A stretch of DNA of 64,000 bases from Sphagnum compactum (taxonomy: Eukaryota; Bryophyta; Sphagnopsida; Sphagnales): contig OZ234494.1 in NCBI GenBank assembly GCA_965153455.1, positions 19,282,001-19,346,000 of the forward strand, written 5' to 3'. The translations under genes were made by a program, and so were the position numbers. The notes under the pieces were generated by a model that saw nothing but the letters and a program-made list of their open reading frames with translations, had not been told where the DNA came from and did not search any database. Below are positions 35,801-49,300 of this stretch, one piece after another. How positions within the stretch are numbered: position 1 is the stretch's first letter; each line of letters opens with the position of its first letter.

Positions 35801-36639
35801 CGTTCTTTCAAAACCATGGTTATATATCAGAACTGTGTGTCTTCTTGTCTTCTGTGACAGTCTGAAAGAACTAGAATAAACAAAACAAACCTTCAGTGAA
35901 ACCAAACCCCAAAATTTGAATTTTTATTAAATTTCAATGGAACAGGGCCGTTGGACCCAGTGTTCTGCAGCAACTAACTACCATAGTACAAGAGCAGCTT
36001 TGATGCATCTGTCTGTTGAATAATTAAAATAATGTTTGAAGATTTCCATCTCGGAAAATAGAATAATCCTGAACATTCCAAAAGGTTCTCTATTTTCAAA
36101 TTTCGTACTCTGAAAACAAAAGAAAAATTTGAAAATTTCAACATTTCTACAAATAATAGAATTAGTGTCAAAGCTGCCAAGGTATTAGGCTACCATATGT
36201 TTACTTTCGCAACTACTAAGAACTGCATCATTTTGTCTACTAAGTTGTATGCAACTTGTCAGACATGGGGATTTCAGACACACCAAGCCTTTACTGGTAA
36301 TCCCGACTCAATGATGTAAGAGCAGCTCCAGGCAGGCCCAGTATTTGGGTTATCGTATCTAATGTAATTGTGTGTTAATTGTTTCCCAAGTCTCACCCAC
36401 AATCTATCTATGAAGGAATGTAGTTTGTTTGTTTTGTTTGTTTCGTCACAATGACATATCTCAAGCATTCAAAATTTAGAGGCAATAATTTGGATCTTGT
36501 TAACATTCGAAAGTCAGTCCATGAGTCGGGTGCATCGAGTTGGTTTCATAACGGTTTGACCTATTGTGAAGAAGTTATAGAATATTGAATAAAATGCTTA
36601 CTGAAAATTCATTTACATAAAAATAAGAATTTACAAGGG

Positions 36640-36780
36640 AACTTGGGCACACTCTTGATATTGTTGGAAAGTCCTCAACAAGTAGAATTTAATGAAAGTG
36701 ATTTGGAAATTTTTTTAGACTTAAGGTGTGAGAGATATTGAATTTTGAGTAATGTTTTTTCATTGAAAACTCAATTAGAT
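36640..36780 (+). repeat. LTR-like fragment, copy 1 of a local cluster
   Basis: Contains CTCTTGATATTGTTGGAAAG, TCCTCAACAAGTAGAATTTA, TTTTTAGAC and GAGAGATATTGAATTTTGA. Collinear diverged copies lie at about 38115-38230 and 38275-38410. The GGAAAG(C/T)CCTCAACAAG block also resembles part of the LTR-like repeats at 15475 and 56655. Confidence 0.45.
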
Positions 36781-37255
36781 TACAAAATCATTTTGAAAAA
36801 AAAATAAAAAATTGGGAACCAGTTTACACTTGGGTCAATGGCATGAGCTACGCTAAGTAAGTGTTAATTGTTCTTTTCAGTGCTACTCATAAGCATACAA
36901 AATTGAACAATATAAGATGAGCGACTACTTAAATACTAACAACTGGGACAATCAAAAGCAGTCATTTTCTATTACGGGTTCTTGTGAAGATCACTGTATC
37001 TAGTGGAAAACTGCAGGTCCAAACTCCAAACAAACTGTACTACATCCAAAGTACAGTGTACAGGCCATTTTGGACCGACTGAAAGGATGTAAGCCGAGCC
37101 TGACAGATTGTGTAACCAAAGGAATTCTGGGCAGAGTGAACCTACAGCCACCGGCACACCGTCCATTGGAAACCTCTTATGACTCAGATGTAGATGAAAC
37201 CCAACTGAGTTGAGATCCAGTTTCACCTTGGTAATCTATCCCTTTAAGCATAGGT

Positions 37256-37480
37256 CCTGTAGGTAGGTATGTATGCAGGACGATACGTGACTACTAAGTA
37301 AGTAAATGCATGCAAACGTTGCATTCTTAGGTAAAGGCTAGTGGGTTGTTAATAGGTAAGGTAGTAAAAACTGAAAAACAGATACTGAGCTACTCACCAA
37401 GGTTGGCTAGGGAACTGGAACCAAATGAAAAAATGTTTTCCATCAACATACCATCCATCTCTCATGATGCGCTGTTGGGT
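37256..37480 (+). repeat. Dispersed repeat, partner of 51300-51465
   Basis: Both copies contain a GTAGGTA/TTAGGTAA-rich start, TTGTTA(A/G)TAGGTAAG, CTGAGCTAC, and ACATACCATCCATC/ACTCACCATCCATC followed by TCATG and a TTGGG(T/C)(C/A)(A/T)(G/T)T block. Family unknown. Confidence 0.4.
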
Positions 37481-38114
37481 CAGTTCAGGCAAGACGTCTA
37501 GGGTGCTTAGATTTCACTTTGTTCCAAAAAAAAAATTCTGTTTGTGTTAGGGTACACTGCCAAGTTCATCCTCTCAAATGCATGGGTTTTGAGCCTACAA
37601 TTGCTGTTGACAGTGGCAGAGCAAAGAATAGACAGAGAAAACCAAATGCTCCAGTTGGTTTGGGGATACTCAAAAGTTACAAGCTACAAGGCCAAAAGAG
37701 AGACCCAAAAACAAAAAAGGGTGAAAGACACTCTCACTCCAGTTGTTCCTGACTCATTCACCACCACCACCAGCAACCCACTTGAAGAAGCAACATTGCC
37801 AGTGTTAATCTACTACTACTGGTCTACTACCTAGTGTTTTTTTCTATTCAATTTTGTGATGTAGCTGAATTGGCCATGATCCATCAGACAATTGAGCCAA
37901 AAGAATTTAAACATCCTTTTATATTTTTGGCTACCTACTGGAAATTAATATGAAATCTGAGAATTCTTTTTCAAAGATGGTAATTTGATAACTGAAAAAC
38001 ACTTCATTTTTGCTGTTTAAAATAAAAGAACTGTTTTAAAAATTAAAAAACAGACATATTACCCATGCATATATTCCAAGTTGCAGAGCATAGATCTCCC
38101 AAACCTTGAACTCT

Positions 38115-38410
38115 CTTGTAGTACTCTTGGTATTATCAAAAAGCTCTCAATGAGTAAGGGTGTATTGAGACAGTTTTGCAATGTTTAGACATACAATGCA
38201 CAAAATGATTGAACATTGAATATTTTTGTCATTAAATTTTAATAAAAGCAAAACTAATTTTTTAAACGGAAATTATGATGTGCTCTTGATATTTCTGAAA
38301 AGCCCTCGATGAGTAAGATTTTATGGAGGTGATTTCATAAATTTTTAGACAGAAGATATGAGAGATAATGAATTTTGAAAAGTTTTTTGTCACTCGAAAT
38401 TCAACTAGAT
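38115..38410 (+). repeat. LTR-like fragments, copies 2 and 3
   Basis: Two diverged units in tandem, each with CTCTTGGTATT or CTCTTGATATT, AAAGC(T/C)CTC(A/G)ATGAGTAAG, a TTTAGACA block and an ATTGAATATTTTTGTC/ATGAATTTTGAAAAG block. They match the unit at 36640 in order. Confidence 0.45.
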
Positions 38411-38524
38411 AACATAAACCGGTGTTGGAAGGAGAAATTAATGGGGGTAAGGAATTCACTTAAAAAGTCACCACATGGGTAAATCATTATGATCAGGCCA
38501 ATCAAAAAGCAGTCATTTCCCGAG

Positions 38525-41500
38525 TTTTATTTTGGGGCCCTTTTAGACGCCTTGTGTGAACATTTACATGGTTACAAGTCCATACACACTGGAGCCCATT
38601 GTTAGTGTTATCTATGCAGACAAAATGTTAGCTTCATATGATGATGAGTTTTGCACAATGCTATGAGCAAAACTGTGAGAAAAGCAGGTCCTTGGGTTTG
38701 GTTCCCAATGGGGTCAGTACAGATTCACAACTTACAACTGCCTAGTGCTTTCGATCTGAGCTGGAGAGGTCTGCTCCACAAAGAGTACAACTTCATTCTG
38801 TGGAACAACTGATGCCCACATCTGTGGTTTCCGAGCAAACTCAACTTGCTGGGTGTTTGTGACACAAATCTCTTGACCCAGTGCAGCTGTCTAGACTCTG
38901 CAGCCGTACCATGTACAGAAAAAAAAAGGAGCTCATTTGGGTTGTGTTGTGAGAAAATTTGCACGTCCTCTTCTGTGAGAGAATTCTGTGACTTCTTATG
39001 AAAACAAAAGGGAACACAGTTGATAAACTACTGAAGCTCGTACATAAGCCAGTGATGACACTTTTGTGAGAGAGAGAAAACTAAATAATTTTGTGAACAA
39101 GGCAGTCAGTTCTATGGCCAAGACAAGCATAGATTAGCATATAATTAGTTGCTCATCAGCTAACATGCACAATGCATGTTAGAATCCCTTGGGCTTTGCT
39201 CCTACCAGAAAAAGGTCCAATTAAGAGTACTAGATCCAGCAATACAATAAGAAAAACACGGCACATCAATATTATCCATTGCTTGCTGTAATTTTGGCTC
39301 ATATGCAAACATGCAAAAGCCTACAGATAGTGTCAGAGAGGATCAAGATGGACTGCCTTGGGGTGAACCTTGCATATTGAGCTGAAAGTGTCTGCCTGAT
39401 TAAAGAAACAAATTGTTCATTGCAGCTGCACATAAAGTGCCCAAGTTCTTGTGCACTGCACACTCAGAGGGTGCAGTGCTACAACCGACAAGAAGGTACC
39501 ATAGGAAGACTCAAAGGTATACATTGTTTCACCTCTTAATTTTCAGCCATTACTTGTAAACCAGAATGTACTGATAAGGACATAACGGGTATGAACTATA
39601 CTGCCAACAGCTGCTGATTACGACATGGAAACCCCAACTGACAGAAATTACCTCACAAATAAACAAGGTATTACACTCTCTTCATTGCCAAGAAATTAAA
39701 ATGCATTTTTCTTGATTGCATAACGTACACCCAATCAGGGTTTTTGGACTGTGTTTGCCAGATTCAGAGCACCTGCTCCTGCAGGTCGCCAAACAGCACC
39801 AAATCTGGCTAGACCTCTGGTGAATGGTTGCCGGTGTGGCTACACCGCATAAAAATCTCTGCACCCAAGGATCTAATTCATACAAACAACAAAATCCCGT
39901 TGGCCTTTCGTGTGCACGATGGCTAAGAGTAGTTGAGCGATCCCTTCATGATGAAAGTTTCCTTTTCTTTTGGCTCCTTATAACATAACCTTAGCTTTTA
40001 TAGGACTAATTTTCCAAGGTGAAAGGCATTTGCAACATTTCCGAATTCCATTCAATATTCATGATTTAGGATTAAAAAGTCATAAATTTGACATGGGTCC
40101 AACAACTTATTAATGAAGCATAAGCTCCAAATAGCAAGTCCCACTGCTACAAGGAGTCTCCAGGTTGTCATGCTCGGGCTAAAATGTTGTCCCGTCATAC
40201 AAAACTGTAAACTCTCACACCAAACTAGGGTCCAAACAATCATCCCAAAGGCCACACCATCAATGTGTTCTCCAACCTTCATTGCACTCCAGTCTCAACC
40301 ATCCTCTACATGTGAAGGACCATTGCTGCAGATTTGTCAGGTTTTCAGGGAGTCTTAAAATGGCAGAATTGGCAGTCACACAAGTCACAGCCTGATTAAG
40401 TCCTTTCCTACCTAGGCTATCTAGTGTCCTTTGGGCCCCTGGTACATCCCATAGGATGACATTCTACCACCTAGTTTGTCCCTAAGGGACTCACACCATT
40501 GACTCACTAGGAGGTAGAATGTGCAATAAGTGCACTTTCTCTACTACAAAAAACATAATGAATACCAATCTAGTTATTAAAAACTACTATTGAATATCAT
40601 ACTAGATTAATAAGATTTGAAACTTGTCATCAATTTTAGGTAGTTTTTACATTTGTGTATCATGATCCTAGGTATGCCCAAATTATCTAAGAGCATCTCA
40701 AGTGGTAGATGTAAAACGGCCTACAGTGAAGATTTTGAATGAAGTACAACAATCAAATTCAGTAGATTCACTGGAAAAATGGCTCTGTGCCTGAAAATAT
40801 GTACATATTTTACGGCATTGGAAGAGCACCCTGAAAGAAAGTAACAAATGAAAAATGACTATTATTCATATTAGTCAACCATAATGATTGGCTCATGTGT
40901 GTGAGACTTAAATTGTTTCTCACTTTACTTATATTGTCTAGTTTTTCTTGTTTATGGCTGGGGATGGGGAGAAAGTTTTTATTTGTATTTTTTGGATGTG
41001 AAAAGTATTGATTGTGACCCAAGTTGAGGGTGTGGGTGGACATGCTCTAATTAGAGAATGGAATTGGAAGACCATATTGGACTATTAGATGTTGTCTTCA
41101 ACTTTAGGTATTTTTACATTTGTACATCATCTTCATTTAGCTACTCAAAAATCTGTCTAGAATGCAATAGAAGAAGAGCATATACAATTAGTACTATTTT
41201 GGATTTTGTCATCAACTTTAAGGTACTCTTACATTTGCAGAACATCATCTTGGGTCCTAGTAGGACTTTCAACCCTTGTCAGATGCACCAACCAATCGAG
41301 GTTAGATTATCTCGGCATGGTCAAGTCCTTTATAACTGGGAATATCCTGATTACCTAGTTAGTTCACGTGGATGACCACTTTGAAACCAGTTGGTTGCCT
41401 TTGTTGGCTAGCCACTTTGCAGTGAGGACGAGGACAAGTGAGCCGGGCCAAGAGTGACCTTTTTTGTGTCAGCTTTTATTCTAAATTCATTTTGACATCA

Positions 41501-41990
41501 CCTGCAAGAACCCATGTTCTAAACTGTATATCTTTGAAAGATGTATCCAGACATTCAACTGTAACCAATATCATTTTTTGAGCTCCTACCACTAAAGTAG
41601 AGGTACCTCTCATGCAAATTCTGCTATTGTCACACCAATTCCCCTATTTCCACCCTCTGTTGCTCCCTATCCTTGCACTGAAAAATCCTAATGTTGTAGG
41701 CTAGTGTTTCCTATCTGCACAACAGCAGTTGGATGATATCTTGGCAAGCTTTATTAAACAAAGCACCCAGCAAGGAAGAACAAGGAGAGAGGACCCAAGT
41801 CTAAGCCATAAGCCAAAACCCAAAGTGGGTCACAAAGGGGCAAAGGAATAAATTATGTTCCAAAGCCCCCCACCAATTGCAAGAACCATATAGGAAAGGA
41901 AGGGAAACCTGAAAGAGTAGTAAGCCTAGAAGAGTCTTCACTTGCAATGATTGTGTGCCTCAAAATAGAAGGGGCATGCACTCTTTACAA
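38525..41990. other. Gene-free stretch
   Basis: No gene recognised and no border of a known repeat seen. Around 40560-41250 a degenerate unit (TACTATTG/GACTATTAGATG, GTCATCAA(T/C)TTTA, GGTA(G/C)T/(T/C)TTTTACATTTG) recurs three times with loose spacing. Confidence 0.45.
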
Positions 41991-42059
41991 GGCTATCAAC
42001 ATTCTTTGCCTATAGAAGACACGTAGAACCTCCAAAGGAGGGTCAACAATGCCCTTAAC

Positions 42060-42315
42060 TTACCATGCCATGCTAGCACATCGATGAAGAAAGTCATCAA
42101 CTTGTTGGTGTAGGCACCCAAAATTTCTATGGCAAAGGGAAAAAACATGTCCATTGGGTGCCGATCATGGTACAATCCTTCCTTTGATGAACTGCCAATG
42201 TCACAACCACCTTGGAGATTAAGCAGCTAAAGAAACCAAATCTGCTTGGGTGGGATCAACAATGACTATGTCAGCCAAGGTGTGAATGCCATTAGCTAAT
42301 AACATGATGTCAACC
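42060..42315 (-). pseudogene. Frameshifted retroelement-type ORF remnant
   Basis: Minus-strand fragments in changing frames read, in order: ADIVIVDPTQADLVSLAA then a stop (to about 42226); KVVVTLAVHQRKD; LYHDRHPMDMFFPFAIEILG; CLHQQVDDFLHRCASMAW then a stop (about 42063). The order and wording match a C-terminal module I associate with reverse-transcriptase-bearing plant retroelement ORFs. At least one stop and three frame changes show it is dead. The family name is from memory and should be treated as tentative; the coding origin of the fragments is much safer. Confidence 0.55.
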
Positions 42316-42894
42316 CACCGACAAAAGGATGAAGTGAAGGTAGCAGAAGGATATGGGTTTGCTCACACAAAACATAGAACCCCACGCCTTTTGCAGTGGA
42401 GGCGAAAGCATTTCAAATTGTATTATGGGATGGAGTGTGTTCCCCACCTTGGGAACAATGAGAAAAATGGGTCCCTACATGATTTAAAGGTTAGTCACAA
42501 ACGCAATGAATCACCCCAAAAGCTAGAGAATGGGGGAGGCCCAATTTGGTGCGCAATGCAAAGGAAAAAATATTGGAAGCTAGATGAAAAGGTGGAACAA
42601 CTATGTGAATAAAAAAGCCAAGCACCCACCCCCATGCCCATATAAGACTTCAAAAGTGTATAGTGCGAATCACAAGTCATGTCAAAAATAATGTTGGAGA
42701 AAGAATGGTTGTGCAATCTTTCTGAAATGTTTTCCTAAAATCAATTTGATCCCCTCTCAAAAAATTGCATCAAAAGAGGAACGCATGCCACTACATCCCA
42801 ACAAAAAATCTTTTGCACAAACCTTGAATGGGCCTAGAAGGGGAATGGACAGAAACTATTAGCACCTATCACCTATAATAAGAACGGGCGATGA

Positions 42895-43100
42895 TTTGAT
42901 AAGAATCTAGCAACAATGATAAGTGCCACAAATGCTTAGCTCCCAAATAGGTCATCGACACAATGGGCTTTGAAAAATGAGGTTGATCCCCCCCCCCCCC
43001 CCCCCCCCAAGATGGGGAAAAAAACTTATTGGCGCATTAAAAGGGCCTATAGGCAATCCAAAGACCTTGGGCCCAAGAATCTCCCAAAAACATGCATGAA
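42895..43100. repeat. Decayed dispersed repeat, partner of 13960-14150
   Basis: Holds the matching blocks CCCAAATAGGTCATCGACAC and CAAAGACCTTGGGCCCAAGA. It also contains a 21-base poly-C run at 42988-43008 that is missing from the partner. It lies upstream (minus strand) of the retroelement remnant. Confidence 0.35.
42988..43008. repeat. Poly-C homopolymer (21 C)
   Basis: Uninterrupted run of 21 C between GGTTGAT and AAGATGGGG. It has the same length as the tract at 2255. Confidence 0.95.
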
Positions 43101-44855
43101 GGTCAAGTCAAAAAAAACAAATTGGTGTCAAAAGATTGATAAGCGGGGATGAAGTAGATAGGAAGGCTTTTGGGCAAAACACCAAGAAAGGATCCCAAAC
43201 ACAACTTGGACATCCTTTAACTTTAAAAGCACCTATACATGGCAAACATCTTCATCTAATGCATCTTGCAGGAAAGAAGAAAATAAACAAACAAACCCAA
43301 ATGGGATGTCTAAAACCCTGATGTTGTTCAACGAGCAATGAAAATTGGCAAAAGGAAAAAAGTCAAAAGGCAGACCCAAAGGTTACCAAGCGAAACATTT
43401 ACAAGGTTAAACCACAAGCCCCATAAACCCCAACTAAAAAACAAAATGGTTAAAAACAAGATGAATGATAAAGGTTGGGCCAATAATGTGAACACTATAA
43501 AAAATCACGTCCGTCAAAACCACATTACCTTGCAATTAAAACTCAAAAAATAATTCATATACGATTATTGTGCAACTATATCTTGGATATTACAACTAGT
43601 GTGCAACTATCCCTTTAGAAATACAATGTAATAATAAATAAATTGCCACATCAAAAAATAATTAATTGTATTATAATTGCAAGTGAGTTGAAAATGGATC
43701 CTATATATAATAATTTATACACATTGTACATACATATGTAGTCAACCATGTTTGATTTTTTCAGGAATTGCATTGTAGTTAAATGTGGCAACTACTTTAG
43801 AACTATTTAAATGTGTCATTAAAACAACAACTATGTTACAACTAGGTACAATGTACATATATACATGCGGTCATGCCATGTGTTCACATTTCCACCACCC
43901 ATTATAAAATATATTTGTAATTAATTTTTTATTATGATTCTCATTGACACAATTAGTACAGCCAATAGTGCATCATTGCTAAAATATTATTATTCAACTA
44001 TGTTATGACTATAATAGAACTATTTTGACTTATAAAAATGCATATTCATCAATTATTTATATTTTCATCATATGTGTTTCATTTTGAGTGATTTAAAATG
44101 TTATGAGACGCTACTTCAAGGTTTAGAAATCATCTTTGAAATGTAAAGGAAAAGGAGTAATGAAAAAATAACAAGACGAGAAATAAGCTTTGCAACTTAC
44201 AAAACACATTTTGTTTCCTTTTTTTTCTCTTTGGACCCATCCTACTTTCAAACTTCATAAGTTTCTTATTTCTTATTCATTTAAAATTATTTAAAGTGTT
44301 ATAGGAACACCACCTGAAGTTCTACAAATCATATTTGAACTCTAATAGCAACAAAACAACATACAAGGATTTTTTAAAATGTTCATGAATTGGCCTTTGT
44401 AGCATTTGGTGGTTTTTTTTGGAGTTTTTGACCTTCTACTTTAGGGCACTATTAAGAAATGTGGTCCTAACCACTATGCAATCCACTCATTTTTTAATGG
44501 ATTACACCAATTCCATTATAATGACATTTGGCCTAACGTAATGGAATGGGTTAATGATCGGGGTCACATGGCAATGACAAGTGAAACCCTAGTGGATTGG
44601 TTTAGTGATATTATCTATCACAATCATGGAAAACCATCCAATGGTCGAGATTGGGCCTTCTTATGCCATTGGATAAAATGATTAATTTAAAATATGGCAA
44701 GTTTTTTCCATTGAGATGATGCCACATGGCATGTGTAGGCATTCATTTGATATGTTGCCACATGTTAAACATAGGCATCCAATTATATGTTGCCATGTGG
44801 AAAACATTAGACATCCAATGAAGTATCACCACATGGCAAAGTTAGGTCAAAGCAC
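43101..44855. other. Gene-free stretch
   Basis: No gene recognised. The recurring motif TGTGCAACTAT/TGGCAACTAC (about 43560-43880) appears several times with loose spacing, together with (GTACATA)-type sequences. Confidence 0.45.
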
Positions 44856-44859
44856 CTAT

Positions 44860-45315
44860 CCACTAAGTACCTAAATAACTAGACCTATGCACCTAGGTAC
44901 TTAGGCTTCGTCGGCCTAGGTTTAAAACCTAACCTCCTGAGAAGCCTAACATGGCTAGTGAAACCTAATAAGCTTAACCTAGGTTGGTTTCGCCAATTAA
45001 TTTGTAAGATTCAAAGGGCCAAGTCCTCAACCATTACACCACTTCCTTTTTGTGTGAAATGACATGTCAACAAAAATTCATAACATTTTTTTTCAACCTA
45101 CTTAAATAGCCTAGTTAAAATATACTAGACTTGTTTGATTTAAACTAACTTAAGATAGGTACCTAAGTAAACATAAGCTACTTAGGTTAAGCACCTAAGG
45201 TAACCTAGGTTATATTATAGGTTGACTCTACATTATATAGGCTATGTAGGTTGACCCTAGGTTATATAGGCTATGTAGGTTGCCCTAGGCTATGTAGGTT
45301 ATATTTAGGTCATAA
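44860..45315. repeat. TAGGTT/AACCTA-rich degenerate repeat
   Basis: Dense CACCTAGGTACTTAGG, AACCTAGGTT, GGTTATATAGGCTATGTA and similar units, often palindromic around CCTAGG. It passes directly into the 15-bp minisatellite, whose unit (TATGTTGGCTATACC) looks derived from TATAGGCTATGTAGGTTG. Confidence 0.6.
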
Positions 45316-45317
45316 TT

Positions 45318-45735
45318 ATGTTATTTATTTACACTTACGTTATGTTGATTATACCTATGTTGGTTATTCTTATGTTAGCTATACAAATGTTGGCTAAACC
45401 TATGTTGGCTATTCTTATGTTGGTTATATTTAGGTTGGCTATACCTATGTTGGTTATTTTTGTGTTGATTATTCTTATGTTGGCTATACCTATGTTGGCT
45501 ATTTTTATGTCAGTTATACTTAGGTTGGCTAACCCTATGTTGGTTATACAAATGTTGGCTAAACCTATGTTGGCTATTTCAATGTTGGTTATACCTTTGT
45601 TGATTATACATAGGTTAACAATTTTTATGTTGGCAATACCTATGTTGGCTACACCTTGGTTGGCTATCCTTATGTTGGCTATACCTAGGTTGGCTATATG
45701 TATGTTTGCTATATTTATGTTGGTTGTACGATCAC
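45318..45735. repeat. 15-bp minisatellite, open on both strands
   Basis: About 27 diverged units with consensus TATGTTGGCTATACC. Because 15 is a multiple of three, the array stays open for 154 codons forward (LAIPM-type pentads) and 146 codons reverse (ANIGI-type pentads). The reverse pentads imitate the A(N/D)LXX pattern of pentapeptide-repeat proteins. No promoter, splice site or conserved flank supports a gene, so I call it a repeat. Confidence 0.8.
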
Positions 45736-46188
45736 TAAAAAAATTTAATAAACCTGAACGTTTGTTATTTACCAAGCATTAGGTAGATAGGTTAATGTCC
45801 AAACACATAAGAATTCAAAGCTCGACAAAATTCAATGAAAGGTTCCTTTGTTTATGGTGTTGAAAGAAAAGTTGGAGAACTCTTATTAGCACATTAATAG
45901 CATTGCAAATTGTCAAAAATGGATTAAAAATGAGAAAGTTATGGCCCTTCAGAATGTGCATGGTCAAAAAGTTGAAAAAATGCCACACCCAACACTAGGA
46001 AACTATTGTGAAAACACCCAAATAGTCCTTGAATGTTGCTCTACTACCTTTCGAATTCAAAGATGAATTATAAGGCTTAAGGTGACGTTTTCATAACACT
46101 TTAAATCACTCAATTGAAAAAATTATGAGCGTTCAAAGTAAGAGGGGTTTAAAAGAAGAAAAATGTGTTTTTTTAATGTTTTGAACTG

Positions 46189-46370
46189 GATTTGGGTGGA
46201 CTAATCCACTACATCCAATGTATGGTGGAACGACACTAGTCTGATTCCATTGAAATTGGATTTGGGTGGACCAATCCATTAGACCAATCACTACATGCAA
46301 TGTACAATGGTATGGACCAGTCTCACTCCACTAAAACTAGATTTGAGTGGAACTATGGAGTGGCACATGA
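46189..46370 (+). repeat. Short tandem repeat, about 75 bp, 2.3 copies
   Basis: Units begin CTGGATTTGGGTGGAC (46189), TTGGATTTGGGTGGAC (46256) and CTAGATTTGAGTGGA (about 46337). Each full unit holds ACTACAT(C/G)CAATGTA and a GTCTGATTCCATT/GTCTCACTCCACT block. Confidence 0.65.
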
Positions 46371-46379
46371 CCAAGTTTT

Positions 46380-49300
46380 CTCATAGTGGGGGGTCACAAC
46401 TTTCTTAATTCTATTTCATTTTTGATGATTTTTAGTGGCCTAGAAGCACCAATAGGAAGGGTTCAAGTTTTGTTTAAACACCAGAATTAATGGAGCCCTC
46501 CCCTTGGATCTGGCTTGCCTTAAACGTTTAAGTGTTATAGTTGCAACTCAATTGCAACTTAATTTGCAACTAAGGAACAATTAAAAGATTTAACCCATAT
46601 GTTTTATTTTCAAATCCCATGTTACAAACTAAATGCACCCATTTGACGTCGAAGATTCTCAAACTCCTCGCTCCTATGCAACAATAGATATTCAAGCATT
46701 TTGGGCATCATGATAAACTCTTCGGGCATTATAAATAGTTGGAATGTTTGTTGATCTTTTAAGATTTCAACCTTCTGATAAATTGTGAAAAAACTTGAAA
46801 AAAAATAATGATTCTCATTTGTACAAAGGTTTTTTCCTTTTCCATGTTTCACATGCATAGAAGTGGGGTTGGTCATTGCCATCATGGTGACAAAGACAAG
46901 AAAAGGTATGGGATTTGGGACCTAGAAAAATGTGTGTTGTTATGTTATTTATGCATTTTCCCTGGCCTAGTTGTAATTTTGTTATTGGTGAACACCATTA
47001 AGTTGTGTGAGTTTGGTGTCAAGTCATTGCCATACCATATTACCATTTTGAACCTTTTATTACACATTTCATTGGACTTGTTCTAATATATGGTTTCATT
47101 TTATAACATATTTTGTAAAAAAATAGGTTCATTTAAGTAGATAATAGGAAAATAGGTAATTATTACTTGGGTGAAAGCATGATTGAGTAAGCATATTCAT
47201 AGTTTAGGTACCCAAAAGAATTGGTTAACAAAAAAAAGGATTGCAATGGAGTATTTTTAATTTTTATAATATTCATTGCCTTATAATTATAATGACTTGT
47301 TGTATGCCTATAACTAAAATGATGTCATGTTAAACTAATTAAAAAATCTAAAACGAGATTTGATACAATATAAATGTCTTTTTGAACTTTTCAGAATAAT
47401 TTGAATCCTTGTCCTAATAATTTTCATCTTAAAGGAATAAAAACAAATGCATTAAATAGTACAATTGAATTCAATTTTGTTTCATGGATAAAACAATGTT
47501 TCCATCTATGTTTAACAATGATCGTTAAATGCATTTGATTAAATCATACATGATACGAGATTTTTGGAGGTTCCATTATTCATTTCAAAAGCACTACAAG
47601 GAAAAGGACTTTTTTGGGCCATTTGGTTGATTGTTTATATTCATTAGACTTAAAATTTGTGGCCCCAAGTGCAAAAATAGTCATGCAAGAAAAAATATCA
47701 AGTTGTTTATATATATATAATCATTTTTCACATTTTGGGTCTTTTACCAAAAGTATTGATGCATAATTACATACTATGCATGTGAAAAATCACCACCACA
47801 ACATGAATTGTCATAATTTGAATTATCCAAATTTTCACACTTAAATGATTTCATGTAGATTCTATATTTGGTAAATAACAAAAATGAAGTCCTTGTCCAA
47901 AAAGTGGTACCCTAATTGTGAATATGCTCAAGTGTAATAATTTAGGTGTACCTGTAGTATTGAAATGCACCTAGTATTAATGTGATTTTGTTTTCAATTT
48001 GAATGACTAGGATGCAAAAAGTGTGTGGTAGGGTTTAAGTTCATTATTGACATGATTTGACAATGACATTTGCATTGATTTGCTTAAAAGAAGGTTTAAT
48101 TTGGAGCTTTTAAGCAAGTATATTTAAAAGTTTTTCAAGTTGTTAAATTGTCCATTGTACTTGTAAATATTTTTTAAATGAATCCAAAACAAAAATTTTG
48201 ACATGATTTCTTAATATCACAATCTAATCCATGCCAAATTTGAAGTAATATATTTCAATGTAATGATACACTTAAGGATAGTTGTGAAAACATTTCATCT
48301 TCAAACATCTAATTCAAAATATATTGATTTTTGATGTATTCCCTTCAATGGACAATTTTATAAAAATTTCATTTTCAATGTATTATCCCAAATATGTATG
48401 AAATTGCACAACCACAATTTTTATGTACTTAAGCCCACTTTGATTAGGAGTCGAATCAAAAAATCTTGGGGCTAATGGAAAATTTGAGTACTTCTTGATT
48501 CATTGTTTTGCCCCAAGTTACTAATAAACTATTATTTGTTGGGGGGCGAATGAAATCATATGTAAAACCATTAAGGGCAAAAAGTAAGGACCGAAGCTTC
48601 AATCCCTCATAAGATTTCATTCATTATTTCTTGGTATCCTTATTCTTTTCATCTTTGCTTCCTTTCTCAAATTAAAATGTAAAAGTCAGACCACCGTAGA
48701 TGAACATAAAGACAAGATTGTTGTAATTATTGTGTTTTTATGGCTTATCCCAAGTATAATCAATAGAAACTCCCTTATCATTCACAAACAAACATAGAAG
48801 CTCAACAAGAGGAGAGGAAAATGAAGAGAAATAAAATGAAGAAGTAAAAGATATAAGGTTTGGTTTATGGTTTATTTTGATCTTACAATGTGGATTTCAT
48901 CAAAACAACTATATTTCATGGTAAGGGTTGCAAATTGACCTCCCATGTTGATGGGTACATTTTTTCGTTTTTTAGGCCAAGTCATGTCCATAAAATGATA
49001 AATTAAAAAAATGTTTTCTTTTTCAGCCTAACTTCTAGTGTAAAGCCCTTGGGGTTCATTTCATTGATTGCATTGATAGGAATGGGGTTAATGAAATGCC
49101 TCTAATAAAATCACAAGTGTGACAACTTGAATTTCGCCATGTTGCCTCTTGTTGATAGATAATGATCATGAAAACCCACCAAATTTGTTGTACATATTTG
49201 CCATTACTTCCTTAATAACCTAAAAGTTTTATTGCCATGCCTCCAACATAATAGTCATTAGATTTAGGTCTTGTCACCTTATGAATAATTTGGACCCTTC

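Noticed and set aside
35560-36000. A complete hAT-like element
   Set aside because: The left terminus is good, but no inverted right end or 8-bp duplication could be found downstream.
45335-45775. A pentapeptide-repeat protein gene on the minus strand
   Set aside because: Fifteen-base tandem units create the pattern automatically and the forward strand is equally open. No promoter, splice site or non-repeat domain is present.
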